From contig JALQPE010000083.1 in NCBI GenBank assembly GCA_030407315.1, forward strand, positions 399,947 through 463,946: 64,000 nt of DNA, read 5' to 3'. Position numbers and translations under genes: made by a program. Positions 9,580 to 21,200 of this stretch are shown here, in pieces; positions within the stretch are counted from its first letter, which is position 1, and each line of letters opens with the position of its first letter. Source of the stretch: Asparagopsis taxiformis (lineage: Eukaryota > Rhodophyta > Florideophyceae > Bonnemaisoniales > Bonnemaisoniaceae). A model generated the notes under the pieces. That model worked only from the letters and a program-made list of their open reading frames with translations, made no database searches and was not told the DNA's origin.

Positions 9580-10953
9580 ATGGACGTTATGGCTACAGAC
9601 CGCAAGGTCTGGACGACACACGAGACCCGCGCGCTCATCACGCTCAAGGAGGAGATGAAGCCCAAATTTCAAACGATGAAGCGCAACCGGCCGCTCTGGA
9701 TTGAGCTTTCCACTAAGCTGCGCAAACATTTTGGACACGAACGCACCGCGTCGCAATGTGCTGTGCGATGGAAAAACATCATGTCATCGTACAAGGACTC
9801 GCGTGACGCGTTGAAGAACCCCAGCCCGGACCGCAAGGTATGTTCCTTCTTCAAGGAAGTCGAGGCGTTGCTTGGTGACCCGCCATTGGAAATCCCAGGT
9901 GTGGCGACCACTTGCGGTCCTGATCATATGAGACTTGACGACATACAATCTGAGGCGCAGCCCGCAACTGCTGTGCACACTGTTGACGCTGATGCTGCCG
10001 GCATAAACGTGCCTTCGGCTGCAAATTCGTTTTCAGCGTCGCGTAATTCCAGAAGAGCGGACATCGTAACGCTCATTAGTGAAATTCGTAGCACTGCCGA
10101 AGCACAATATACTGAACTGCGTGCGGATATACAAGCGCAAACACAAAAGTTGAACCATCTTGAGAAGTCGCTATTGCGTATCGAGAATCTGTTGCAGCAT
10201 GACCGCGACCTGCAAAATGGCGAAGCAAACGTTGATAATGAACAGCATGAACGACCCGCTGACGCGCACGCGAGCGTGTTTAACATGGAATCGTCTCATA
10301 ATGCGGGTGTGACATCACACGCAGTTGTAAATCAGAGTGTGGGAATGAATGGGAATAGCGGTGGCTCTGAAGCGCATCCTGTGGTTGCATCGCATTGTGA
10401 GTCAATAGTGAAGGCGAATTTAGACGCAGAAATGAGTACAGGTGAAGATGATGTGGAGGAAGAGGGTGTAACACAAGGCAATCAAGTTGACATGCATGTC
10501 GAGCAGCAACAGACAGATCTGCACGGCGATCCACAGCAATCACATATGCATCATACGGGTGCGCAAGCGTCGCATATAGCGCAAGGGATTAGTATAGATC
10601 CAAGCTCCATAGGGTTGAATTCTGGCGGTGTAGGGGAGGGATGCACGCAGCAGGGCGATGGCCAACAAGGCGATGTACAACAGAACGTAACTGGTGCGGC
10701 TGACGATGACGGGAATACAACAGAGATTGGTGGGGGACGTGATGTCGAGCAGAATGGTTCAGGAATGATGGGCGATTGTGGAGAATCACCTGTTGTAGAC
10801 GGCGTGCGTACCACTGAAGTAGAAGCAGACGGCACTGATGATATTGAGCTCTCAGGTGCTGATGGCGAAGGTGACGCAAATGATGGAATAGGACCAGACG
10901 GAGAAGAACCGAATACTAAACGCCCACGACTGGAAATTGAACTGGGTCAATGA
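9580..10953 (+). CDS. Trihelix (Myb/SANT-like) DNA-binding protein
   Basis: 457 residues. Residues 8-100 match the trihelix/Myb_DNA-bind_4 pattern: W-x2-HETRALITLK, then WIELSTKL, RTASQCAVRWKNI, SSYKDSRDA and a final CSFFKEVEALL. This fold binds DNA in plant GT factors and in many animal and algal proteins. At about residues 160-215 (LISEIRSTAEAQYTELR...LEKSLLRIENLL) a heptad-like pattern suggests a coiled coil for dimerisation. The C-terminal half is low-complexity and rich in Gln, Gly, Asp and Glu (for example QQGDGQQGDVQQ), consistent with an activation domain, and ends with a basic TKRPR patch. The start is the first ATG after the divergent spacer; a second ATG lies three codons in. AATAAA follows at 10984. 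It is probably a transcription factor; targets are unknown. Confidence 0.8.
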   Translation: MDVMATDRKVWTTHETRALITLKEEMKPKFQTMKRNRPLWIELSTKLRKHFGHERTASQCAVRWKNIMSSYKDSRDALKNPSPDRKVCSFFKEVEALLGDPPLEIPGVATTCGPDHMRLDDIQSEAQPATAVHTVDADAAGINVPSAANSFSASRNSRRADIVTLISEIRSTAEAQYTELRADIQAQTQKLNHLEKSLLRIENLLQHDRDLQNGEANVDNEQHERPADAHASVFNMESSHNAGVTSHAVVNQSVGMNGNSGGSEAHPVVASHCESIVKANLDAEMSTGEDDVEEEGVTQGNQVDMHVEQQQTDLHGDPQQSHMHHTGAQASHIAQGISIDPSSIGLNSGGVGEGCTQQGDGQQGDVQQNVTGAADDDGNTTEIGGGRDVEQNGSGMMGDCGESPVVDGVRTTEVEADGTDDIELSGADGEGDANDGIGPDGEEPNTKRPRLEIELGQ

Positions 10954-10983
10954 TCCAAGTAGACGACGACTGTACAGATTTGT

Positions 10984-10989
10984 AATAAA
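10984..10989 (+). terminator. Polyadenylation signal AATAAA
   Basis: AATAAA 31 bp after the trihelix stop codon. Confidence 0.5.
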
Positions 10990-11260
10990 CATGACTACGA
11001 CGTACCCAGGCGTACTGTAGTGCATGACTAATTTAACCCACTTAAGTAAAACAAATCCATTCCAACTGTGCAACGTGTACGGTACAAATTTCGCAACTAA
11101 TTTTCAAAACCCTAAATCTATTCACTCTGCTTTTCCAAGCTCAAACCCGTATGATAATCCAAATTCCGCGGAGATCACACACAATCCCATTGCCGCTCCT
11201 CTATCTCTCCATTCTCGCTGGTCGTCCTCACAACGCCAATCCCCATCAATCCCATCCACA

Positions 11261-12412
11261 ATGGACACCCCCGCATTCGTTTTCACCGCAACCCCTACAA
11301 ATGCCCGCCCCATCCTCTCCGCGCGTCCCTTCCTGAGCGGACGCGCCGCCGCCGCCGTCGTCCGATCGCCACTGGTGCCGTCGACACGCCGCGCAACATT
11401 CCCAACCATCTGGACGTGCACGGCGGCCGAAGCAGCCGAAGCAGCTCCAATCCCGGAGTCTGAGGAGCCCGCATCAGTGGAAGAAGCAGCCCCAACGCCC
11501 GCGTCCGAAGACGTCGAGGCCGCCGCGTCCGAAGACGTCGAGGCCGTCGCGTCCGAGGCGCCAATCGCCGCACAACAGCCTGTCGAACAAGCGGATCCCG
11601 AGCCCGTCGTTGCCGAGCAATCCGAGCCAGCGGCCGATCCAGAGGAACAAACCGAGAAGCGCAAGCGTCGTCGCACCCGGCCCAAGAAAGAGATCACCGT
11701 TCCTTGGGAGGACATCACCATCGGAATGCAACTCGAAGGAGTGGTCAGGAGTGTCGCCCCGTACGGTGCATTCATCACCGATTTGGGCACCCCCACCGAT
11801 GGCCTTTTGCATGTGTCGGAGCTTGCGGCCGGTTATGTGGATTCTGTTACGGATATTGTTAATGTAGGAGACAAGCTGACTGTACGCGTGATGGCTATTG
11901 ATATGGTCAAGAAGAATATCTCCCTTACGATAAGAACGCCTGAGCAGCTTGCGGAGAAACAATCCGGGAGGGGTGGCCGTCAGAAGGCCGCAAATAACCG
12001 TGAGGAGCAAAATAAGAAGTGGGAGGAGTTCACATTCGACCCGGCCGTCTTTCTGGACGCTAAGGTTGTGTCCATTGCAGACTTTGGAGCCTTCTGCAAG
12101 TTGATTAACGAAGAGGGCGAAGGTCTCGAAAGCGCTCCGACAGACGGGCTAGTTCATATTTCCGAATTGAGCTCAGAGCGTGTTTCTAATGTTTCCGATA
12201 TTCTGCAAGTTGGTCAGGTCATCAAGGTGCGCATTGCCGGCACTGATCGCAAGCGAAACCGCATTTCTATGTCGCTCAAATCGTACAACCCGGAAGAAGA
12301 GGATGGGAGCTCTCTGGCAGCAGACTTGGCTGCGTCTGCTAGTAATCAGCCGGAATTTAAGACGTCATTCGAACTCGCCTTTGAGAGGGCCAATGTACGA
12401 GCTAACAAATAA
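11261..12412 (+). CDS. Plastid tandem S1-domain RNA-binding protein
   Basis: 383 residues from the ATG at 11261; the frame extends to 11024, but that part reads as leader. Residues 1-52 are a plastid transit-like sequence (few acids, many Ala, Arg, Ser, Thr). An Ala/Glu/Pro-rich linker contains the unit ASEDVEA twice, encoded by a direct DNA repeat. A basic cluster EKRKRRRTRPKKE precedes two S1 domains, about 155-226 (GVVRSVAPYGAF...GLLHVSEL) and 263-355 (VVSIADFGAF...DGLVHISEL). The architecture resembles the S1 part of the chloroplast EF-Ts polyprotein (PSRP-7), but no EF-Ts domain follows. The probable role is plastid mRNA binding or translation. The second S1 domain carries an insertion (EEGEGLESAP) before its DGLVHIS motif. 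Confidence 0.8.
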   Translation: MDTPAFVFTATPTNARPILSARPFLSGRAAAAVVRSPLVPSTRRATFPTIWTCTAAEAAEAAPIPESEEPASVEEAAPTPASEDVEAAASEDVEAVASEAPIAAQQPVEQADPEPVVAEQSEPAADPEEQTEKRKRRRTRPKKEITVPWEDITIGMQLEGVVRSVAPYGAFITDLGTPTDGLLHVSELAAGYVDSVTDIVNVGDKLTVRVMAIDMVKKNISLTIRTPEQLAEKQSGRGGRQKAANNREEQNKKWEEFTFDPAVFLDAKVVSIADFGAFCKLINEEGEGLESAPTDGLVHISELSSERVSNVSDILQVGQVIKVRIAGTDRKRNRISMSLKSYNPEEEDGSSLAADLAASASNQPEFKTSFELAFERANVRANK

Positions 12413-12844
12413 TTCATTCGTGCATCGCCTATTTGTGAGTGATGTTTTCTTTGCGTCTTACCTTGAGTAGCGACCGATGGCTCGACTCTGCTTCCTTCGG
12501 CCATATTTCCGTCCCTCAATGGACATTTCAGCATTCATAGCTTATAAATCACTTATCCCCAATGTCTGCGCCTACTTCTTTTTCCTTGATGCTGCCTTCG
12601 TTTCACGAGCATGGAGGGAAATGGTCGCTTGCGAAGCGGAATTACCTTTCAAGGATACCCGTATCATTGAATTGAATGTTACAATTTCGGTGGGTGTTTG
12701 CAGCTCCGGTTTTGACTGTTAGAAACAGCGATGCGTTCACGGTCCGGATTGTGTAACGGGATAACGACGGTAGTCACAACGCATTCTATGCGTTTGTACT
12801 TCATGCAGCATAAAGAAACTTTGCCATTTAACACAAGTTGCTCA
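12413..12844. other. Convergent 3' region
   Basis: 432 bp between the stops of the S1 and Noc3 genes. An 81-codon frame at 12477-12722 is Cys/Phe-rich with no homology I recognise and is not called. Confidence 0.4.
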
Positions 12845-15085
12845 TTACAAGAGCTCGACATTCTCTAAACTGGGTAATTCTATGTCACATTCCTGAATAA
12901 ACTCAACTCGCTTCTTTTCGATTGGAAGATACTCGCGTAATACAGCATCCTTCGACATAACAAAGTGCCCCCTCTTTCTCTTTTTCAAGTTTCCTGTCCA
13001 ACTTGATTTGGGAGCTGGATTGAAACCACCATGAGAACTACAGTAGCTCTTTGCTTCTAGCAAAATATTCTCCGTCTTGCGAGGAAGCTGATCTCCGCAC
13101 AACCCTTGCGCACACTTGGATGCTATTTCTCGAACGTACGGATGAAAATGGGCCATGAGACTCGACAGTTCCCAGGAAGCGCTTCTCTCTGCATTGGCAA
13201 TCTCAGGATCGTCGGTGGCCATATCGAAATTCTGGACCAGACCACTTTCTCCCCCATAACCTCGCTCCGTCATTGGACCCTCCTGTTGCTCATAGATGGG
13301 GGCAACCAGGCCAGGCGGTAGTAACAGCTGGCTTCCCAACAGCAAACCCACTGAGCATGCATGTGTTGGAGCAGATGCTGCCAGGACGGAGAGTCGTCGT
13401 GCAAGCGAGGCACATCGATTTGACGGTATTTGACGGTATGAAATGCTGGAGAGAATCGTCTCAATTGCATCGAATGTCATGTACTCCTGTTCTTTGATTG
13501 GCGTCTCCGCTCCATATAAACTTCCCAAAGCGGCGTACAAGGCCGTGTCCATCGCACGTGCATCCCCTGTAAAGGAATCGGGGTCTGCTTCTTGCGCCTT
13601 TGCATGCATACCCAAAATGGCGTATGCTGCTGTTAGACATCGGAACCGAATCGCGAGCGGTAATCGGGCAGCCTCCAGAAGCGGTGTAAGTGCAGCGAGG
13701 ATAGCCTCAATAATATCAGTACTGATATATGTAGATATGCGTAGCAGTCCTTTCAACGCTGCTGTTAATGCAGGCGGTGGTTTTCTCCTCTTCACCTTCT
13801 CCTTATCCTCGTCTTGTTCAACGAGCGCAGACGCCGATTTGATAATGTTAAAGTAGGCATGACATACAGCATCCAGCAGAGCTTTCCTGGCGTTATAAAG
13901 TTCCTGAGGCGAAGCCTCGGCATCTGCTTCCCGTAAATCTCTTTCTAGTTCAGTCTCTTCCTGCTGACTTTCCTTCTTCTCTGTCTTCCTCCTTCGCTTC
14001 AATTTCGTCCGCTTCACCTTCTTTCGGCCATTCTTATCCGACAGCGGAAGCCGAGCAAAACTTCCAAACTGAATGCTCACAAGCGGTTCGACGACCTGAG
14101 CTGGCGCGGCGTTTAGCTTGGCAGCGGCCACATCTGCGAGCTGCTTGGCAATGAACACGCAGGTACTGAGCGTCTGTCCAGATGCGCGATGCGCATCTGC
14201 GAGAACCTGCTTGAGAGCGTCGGCGCTCTGCTTCCGCACGACTTCTTCCCTATCGGTTACGAGGGTGCATACGGTACGCGCGACAGTTTCAGCTTCGTTG
14301 AAATGCGGCAATGCACGTGCGAGCTCGGCTAGTGCCTTGCATGCTGCTAGTCGGACAGCGTTCATGTTACGACTAGCTTCTGTTTCAACGGCACCGCCGC
14401 TTCGCCAGCGGATGAGACTGACGATGGACTTGACGAAACGCTGGTAGCTTTTCAGAAGGGAAGCTTCGTATTGTCGCAACCGAGCCACTTCCCTGGATAC
14501 TTTAACTTGTGCTTCTTTCTCGGAAATGTTGCGGATCCGATACGCCGGTGCAATGTCTTTGTATAGCTGAGACTCGGTGAGGATTACAAGGGCAGCGGCT
14601 CTGCCCTTGGATAGTTGGGCCATTTTTCGCAGTTCGCTGAGTAGTCCGTAATGCTCTTCGGGATTGGAGATGACTCTTGAGGCCATACCTGCGATGTTCA
14701 GTTTGATAGTTTCGAAATTCTCATTACGGTTGGAAGCTGCTATGAGTTGCTGACGTGCCTTTGCTCGCGCAGACTTTGTCATCTTTCTCAGTTTCTGTTT
14801 AGAAATTTTGGAAGCGACATCGTCGTTGGGCACGGGCTTTGCGATTTGCTGCTCGACATCTGCAGGCTGGGGTCGAATTGTCTCTTTCTGCGCTTTTGCT
14901 GTGAATTTAGGCTTGGGAGCACTTGGACGCTCTACTTTTCCATCCTCTCTCACAACTGGTAGGCCTGTTACGGATGGTTTTTGTTCTGCAAATGTGCGCG
15001 TTTTTTCCCACTGTGGCTCAACCTCCACTGGTTTCTCCTTTCGCCTCCTCTTCGGAGGCCTGTCGTCTGTCTCCATTGCGACCAT
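12845..15085 (-). CDS. NOC3: Nucleolar complex protein 3 (Noc3) homologue
   Basis: 746 residues from the ATG at 15085. Noc3 works with Noc2 in 60S pre-ribosome maturation and export, and in yeast also in replication licensing. The basic N-terminus (PPKRRRKEKP) fits nucleolar targeting. The diagnostic region is present at about 145-245: NPEEHYGLLSELRKMAQ, then LYKDIAPAYRIR, then EAQVKVSREVARLRQYE, matching the family's conserved D(I/V)IPGYRIR...KVSKEV..LR(E/Q)(F/Y)E block. Alpha-helical HEAT-like repeats follow, interrupted by a highly charged insert (KKVKRTKLKRRRKTEKKE). The CBF/Noc-type C-terminal region includes RFRCLTAAYAILG and YIPxHPY-like ALMAHFHPYVREIA. The length is usual for the family. 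Upstream in-frame codons lack an ATG, so 15085 is the start. Confidence 0.88.
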   Translation of the reverse strand: MVAMETDDRPPKRRRKEKPVEVEPQWEKTRTFAEQKPSVTGLPVVREDGKVERPSAPKPKFTAKAQKETIRPQPADVEQQIAKPVPNDDVASKISKQKLRKMTKSARAKARQQLIAASNRNENFETIKLNIAGMASRVISNPEEHYGLLSELRKMAQLSKGRAAALVILTESQLYKDIAPAYRIRNISEKEAQVKVSREVARLRQYEASLLKSYQRFVKSIVSLIRWRSGGAVETEASRNMNAVRLAACKALAELARALPHFNEAETVARTVCTLVTDREEVVRKQSADALKQVLADAHRASGQTLSTCVFIAKQLADVAAAKLNAAPAQVVEPLVSIQFGSFARLPLSDKNGRKKVKRTKLKRRRKTEKKESQQEETELERDLREADAEASPQELYNARKALLDAVCHAYFNIIKSASALVEQDEDKEKVKRRKPPPALTAALKGLLRISTYISTDIIEAILAALTPLLEAARLPLAIRFRCLTAAYAILGMHAKAQEADPDSFTGDARAMDTALYAALGSLYGAETPIKEQEYMTFDAIETILSSISYRQIPSNRCASLARRLSVLAASAPTHACSVGLLLGSQLLLPPGLVAPIYEQQEGPMTERGYGGESGLVQNFDMATDDPEIANAERSASWELSSLMAHFHPYVREIASKCAQGLCGDQLPRKTENILLEAKSYCSSHGGFNPAPKSSWTGNLKKRKRGHFVMSKDAVLREYLPIEKKRVEFIQECDIELPSLENVELL

Positions 15086-18000
15086 TTGGAGAAAATGGCG
15101 TATTGCTCGGCGTCTGTTGCTAACGGGCACTCTGAATGAATAATCCAAGTCCAGGATGAGTACGTAAACGTGTGCTGCCGCCGACGTCCACCGACTCGGT
15201 CAGGTCGGGTAATAAACCTGGTGAAAAACAAAAATAAATTCAATGCGCAGAATCAGGCGTAAATGATTCATATTGGGTTGTGTGATCCGCAAAAAAAGAT
15301 CAGCGCGTAACGGAACCTGCTGAAACATTGCATATGTGGACTCTAGATGGCAAGACGTCCATTACAAATGCGACTAATGCCCTCCAGCTCGATTGAAGAT
15401 GCTCGTAATCGCGGTTCCATTCGTCCGACCTCATTTGTGTCTAGCTGAAATCAAGCCGTTCCAACTCCAGCGAGAGGCCTGGCGCAAATTTTACCCATTC
15501 TCGACGTCACTACGCACTATTCCGACAGCTTTGAGCGCACAAAAGTGTTTCATCGACCAGACATCAATAAGGATCTGATCAAATGAGCTTATATAGACGG
15601 GATATAGAAACCACACCTAGTGACTTCAGGGTGATCAATAATACGCACTATCGCCTTGCATGCATCATGCGCAATTTGGAACAGCATAGATGCGTTTGTC
15701 GGAAACCGAAAGCGAGTCGATACCCAAAAGTAACCATTCGCACAGATGCATTTGAAATAAGCTTTCCCCATCCGTAAAGCAAATCCCCACTCCCAAAATA
15801 ACAGAATCATACCGGAGCACTGCTCAAGACAACTACAAAGCGCGTGGCCAGCACCCGAACCGCCCACACAATCTTACGTTGGGATAAACAATAGTCTAAG
15901 AGTAGCGCGGAGTGTCAATCGCTCCCACCTCCAAATTTACAACTCGTGCCGATTATCATTCCGTCGCATCAGCCGCAAAACGGCGCATACGATCTCTCAC
16001 ACGATTGGACGACAGATTCACCAAGTACAAAATTCCGCACGCAACTTGCACCAACCGGAGCCATGCATCATCAGCAGTGCGTGACAGACCACAGCCCTCG
16101 ACCAAGGCGCTGCGTACACGGTCTACGTAACGCGGGGAGCGCGGCAGGAAGTGTTAAATAGTTTCGCGCATGCGAAAGCACGGGACAGCTTCCTCAGCCA
16201 CGGTCGTCGCGAGGGCATGCGTCGCGTCCCGCACGGCACAAAGGCGAGTGAGCGACGTGTGAGCGCGGTCCGCGAAGGGTTCTGCCGATGCGTCTGGAAG
16301 GTCTCCACGGCAATGGGCGGGACGTGGACGTTTCGGCGCTTTCTGCGGGCGCGTTGGGAGGGCACCGACCGCGTTTGGAACGGTCTTTAATCGTGAGGGC
16401 GTTGGTGCAGACGCGGCGCTTGCGGGTGCTGATTTATGGTTTGTAATGGGCGGGAGATGGCGGCTCGAGGGCCTGCGCTGGTGCTTCTAGGCTTTGAGTC
16501 GTGCGTGCGCGGGAGGGCGCTGCTGGATGAGGGAGATGGTTGTGGAGATGTGGAGGATTATGTTGCGTTGTGTCTTTATTCTGGGGATGTTGATATTGTA
16601 TGGGGTTGTGGCTGTCTGGGATTATTTGAGCTGTAGTAACGAGCTGGGTGGCTTGGTAGTGGGGTGTTGGTTGAGTAGAGGTGGCTACGATGCTGTTGTA
16701 TGGGAATCGGGTTTATAAAATCGGTATCATAGTGATGATAAAGGGACGGGATGGGTGAATGCGATTCGTAAACTTGAACGAATTATTCCGAGCAAGATAT
16801 GAAGCGCAGACAGTCCGATTGGGACCAAATACAGGCGGTGGACGAGGTGCATCTCGGCAGGCGAGCACTTGCACTTCTGGAAAGAAGAAAGCGGTGCGGA
16901 GGGCGTGATAGAAGGCGTATGTGCCACAATCTCGCGAAATCGCGTAGTATCCATCGCGAGAAACGGCGTATCGACCAGCGACGAGCATTCAGCTTTCGTT
17001 GATTACCACCTCTTCAACGCGGAAAAAATATTTGCGTTGAAGACACCGTGACAGTGACCATATGCGCGATGTTAAATCTCGCAATGCCGTCCCCAAGACG
17101 GCTAGAATTGCAATACACAGATGATACCAATCCGCGAAGCGACTATCATTCCCCTGCATCCACGGCCACTCAGGCTACCCTAACACGTGTGCATCTAGCA
17201 GCGCGTCCACATGGCGATAGATTCGAGATCGATCAACCATCAGCACTGTTTCGTCGAGATCCGGCGCACGTATCGACTGTCTCCGAGACAAACTGGTAAA
17301 TCGGTCGCACACGCTTTTGTGGAGTAGATATTTGACGCATTAGAATCGGGCGAGTATGACGACAAGACTAGCATTAGCAGATTCGTCTAAATGTTCTGTT
17401 CAGAACTCTACGAGGCCCTTGCTCCCGTGTGTAGAAACCAACAACCACACCGCCCGACTTGTGTGCGACCGTGCAATTTCCTCTCCCGAACACCCCGTGC
17501 CGTCTACGGCTTTCCGTGGACGCGAAACACTTCGTGATGCACACGGCACCAGAGCTGTCGCCGGGTGGCTGCCACGAGTCGCGATGATCAGTTGTGCCGC
17601 GGATGCGGAAATGTACGGGACGAGAGCGATGCGTGTGGAATAGGAGATAGAAATCTGTACGTATTCGAAGAGACAAGATGTCTTCAAACTGACTACATGT
17701 TCGTAATTGACTGTTTCCACTTTTGAATTTTGACCTTCCAAATGCAATCAAGTTTTGGGACATTCCAAGTTGGAATTCCACGTTGGAATGATTTTCTGTC
17801 AGCAGATCAAAAACAACTGACAGGACCGACATCAACTCGCGCGCTATAACGAGATGCACAGTGCATGTAACGGGAGATCACGTGCAACAACCATCAGACG
17901 ATGGCGCAATGAAGCGATTGCACTCTCTACGCCGCCGCACACCCCGAGTCGACGGGTGTGTGTGAGATGAATTGCATAATCATCATAGCCTACGTAAACT

Positions 18001-18245
18001 TGCAATATCAACTTGTTTATCCACTACAACGCCTACGAAATGAATATATATCACCATGGTGACAAGAATAAATAGTATCAAAGTGCGTCAACAGCCGGTA
18101 CTAGTTGGGTCCTTCCATCGCCAAGCAGATCCGCTACAGAGTGCAATCTTCTCTTGTAATGCAATATAGATCGAAACTGAACAAACCGCGCACAGATGTT
18201 ACCGACACCAACACATACCAAACCCTACAAGCACTGCGTGCGCAA
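15086..18245. other. 3.2-kb region without a firm gene
   Basis: No ORF has a recognised product. On the minus strand, 15956-16480 is one frame broken by a single stop at 16154-16156 and looks coding-like. It is preceded by a sense-strand C-rich leader-like tract at 16430-16720. Other coding-like minus-strand fragments lie at 16727-17300. No start codon or splice pattern joins these pieces convincingly. The rest (15086-15950 and 17300-18245) shows nothing I can name. Confidence 0.4.
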
Positions 18246-21200
18246 CTAGTCATTCAACCAATCGCCGCCGTCAAGTGCCAGCTCCATCGGTGTTGCTTTG
18301 GAGACATATCGGTGTTGGCCCATGTTTTCTTCAGTCGTAACATCTTCAGCTGCCATGGCTTCCTCGCCGCTCCGCATGGCACGCACAGCTTCAGCTTCCG
18401 ACCCGAAATACTTCTCCGCTTCTGATTTCAATTTGTTAAGAGCCGCCACATCCCCAAACATGGCCTCAAACTGTGCTAGTGCATGATACAGCGGTGCATG
18501 TCTCGGGTCTACTTTCAATCCCTCTCGGAAAAGGCTTCTCGCCCTTTCGTAATTCCCAGCCGCAGCCTCCGTTTGTCCAAACGTTCGATACAAAGGTGCA
18601 TGGTTGGGAGCACGTCGAATTCCAATTGCAAAGTTCTGACGAGCCTTTGACAATGTTCCATGTCGTGCTTCTAGCAGGCCGTACGCGTTCCAAACCGGCC
18701 CGTGAGACGGGTCCGAAACTAGCGCACGGTCTAAAAGCTCTCTAGCTTTTTCGATATTTCCGCATCGAACTTCCATGCATGCCCATGCTTGCGACAAGTG
18801 CACATGATTCGGGCATGCAGTGGAACCGCGTTCGAAAAGTTGTCGAGCTTTGGTAAAGTTGCCTCTTGCAGTCTCCAAAACTCCCCACGCTTGCCAGAGC
18901 GCACCGTGAGCCGGACACAATCGCAGTCCCCTTTTAAACAGTGCCTGCGACGCATCTAAACGGCCCCTTCGAAGTTCAAAAACACCCCACGCTTGCCATG
19001 CATGTGCATGTGATGGATCTGCTGCGACTGCCCGCTTGAAAAAATCACGAGCTTTCTGTTCATCCCCACGAGTTCGTTGCCCAGACGCAGCTGCAGCAAG
19101 AGCCGCACCGACAAGAACCCTCGAGTTTCGCGGATACCTCTTCAGTGCATCGCTGAATACCCGTCTTGCATCCGTAATTCGTTGTTGCGATAATTCAAGC
19201 ATTCCCCACGAGTGCCAGATAAATGCCGTATCTTCTCGTGTTTGAGCAACTCCTTGTTTGAAAAGCTCTCGTGCACGCTCGGGATTCCGACCGAGCTTCA
19301 ATTCAAGTTGACCAAATCCATGCCAGACTGACGCAGACGCAAACACCTTCAAACCGCGTTCATAGATCTGCCGAGCTCGGTCTAGGTTTCCACGACGAGC
19401 CTCCATCATTCCGTATGCGTTATAAGCAGCTCCGTGTAGAGCATCCGTTGCCAACGCTTCTTCAAATAAGCGCACACTTTCTTCATAGTTTCCTTCACGC
19501 TCTTCCAGCAAAGCCCACGCAACAAAAGCAGGAGCTGTTGGGCGCGCACGGACGCTGTCGTAAAACATCTTTTTCGCCACCTTTGTATTCCCACTCTTCT
19601 CCTCCAACGTACCCAAGGTCTGAAGAAGTGCCGGATCAGATGGATGTAGCTTATGGCCACGTTCAAGTAGTGACCGCGCCTCGTCTATGCGCCCGCAGCA
19701 TGTCCATTCAATTTGAGCCCAGGCATTGAACACGGATGGGGGCGGCCGACTGGACAGAGAAGATGCAGTTCGCATGAGCTCGATAGCCCTTGTTACACCG
19801 CTTCTCCTCGCCTCCAATCTTCCCAACGCTACATACGCCTCAGTTACTCGCGGCTGCGATGCAATGGCCTTTGACAGTAACTCACGTGCACGTGGAAGAT
19901 CGCCCACACGCTCTTCCATCTCCGCCCAGGAGCGGAATATCGTAGCAGACGATGGTGATTCCGCAGACTTGCACGCTTTCAGACCCTGGTCATACAAATC
20001 ACGAGCACGATCGGTGTTACCTTCGCGAGCCTCTAGCACAGCCCACGCGGCACACACTTCGGGATGAGGTCGGAGGGCTACACTTCGACTGAACAGGTCA
20101 CGAGCTTTTTCAGTATTGCCAACTCGTTGTTCTAGAAGACCCCATGCTTGACATACGTAAGGATTATCCGGTTCCAATGCCAATCCCTTTGCAAACAGTT
20201 CACGGGCGGCTTCGCGCTCGCCACAACGATGTTCCAAAACGGCCCATGCCTGCAACAAGTGCACACTGTTGGGGCATTCGCTGAGACCTTCTTTGAAAAG
20301 ATTTCTTGCCACTTGGGCTCCATTGCTTCCATTGGAACGTCTCTCACCGTCTGTTTCATCCTCGCCCTGGAGCGAGGATTGATTTCGCAGATTGACACCG
20401 CCGGTTCGAGCCTCCAGACGTGCCAGTGCAAGCCATGAATGAGCATCGCGTCTGTCGAGAGAGAGACATTGGCGAAGGAGGCTTCTGGCCTCGTTCATAC
20501 GACCATTGCGCTCCTCTTCCTTGGCGCGCTCAAAAATTGCACGAACCTGTCTTCGCACCCTGCCGGAGACGTTACTGACTGTACTGGAATTTGAGGTGTA
20601 CGAGGAATTGGAGCTGGAAGCGACGGAATGATGATTGCGCTGTCTATGCTGGGATCGCGGGTGTCTGCTCTGCGGGGAAGGTGTGGAATCGCTGCTCGTT
20701 AATTCGGGAACAATTTCGGACGCTGCAGACGACTTGAAATCTGTTCTATCTCTTCGGTAGGTGGTGCTAGCGGGATCTGAATTTGTCGCAAAGGGCCGCT
20801 CCTGTGGAGACAGGGAGATGGAGGAAGGAAATTCTGGGGGAGTTGCGGCTGAATCGTGGGTAGCCTCCGATGGTGTAGCGGTGGCGGTGATCGGGGCAGA
20901 CAGACATGGGGATGGCGGTGGAGTAGGTGGTGTTTGACGAATTACAGTTGGATGGGCAAAAGAGGAAGTGAATGGAATAGAATGGTGTTGTTGTTGTGGA
21001 TGTACAAGACTTGTGGATTGCTGAAATGGGCAGTTGTCTGTTAGATTGAATTGGGAATTAACGGGATTGTGTTCTGCTTGCACACGACGACGTCCATATT
21101 CCACACCGGTACGTGAAAAGTAGGAAAAGGAGTTATGGTTATTGACACCACCGGAGCCGTCACCAGTGCCGCCATACTCGCTGCCGCCCAAATTGAAATG

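Noticed and set aside
12477..12722. 81-codon frame between the S1 and Noc3 genes
   Set aside because: No motif and located in a convergent 3' region.
17374..17859. 161-codon minus-strand frame
   Set aside because: No motif, mixed composition, and an overlapping frame of similar length; not distinguishable from chance.
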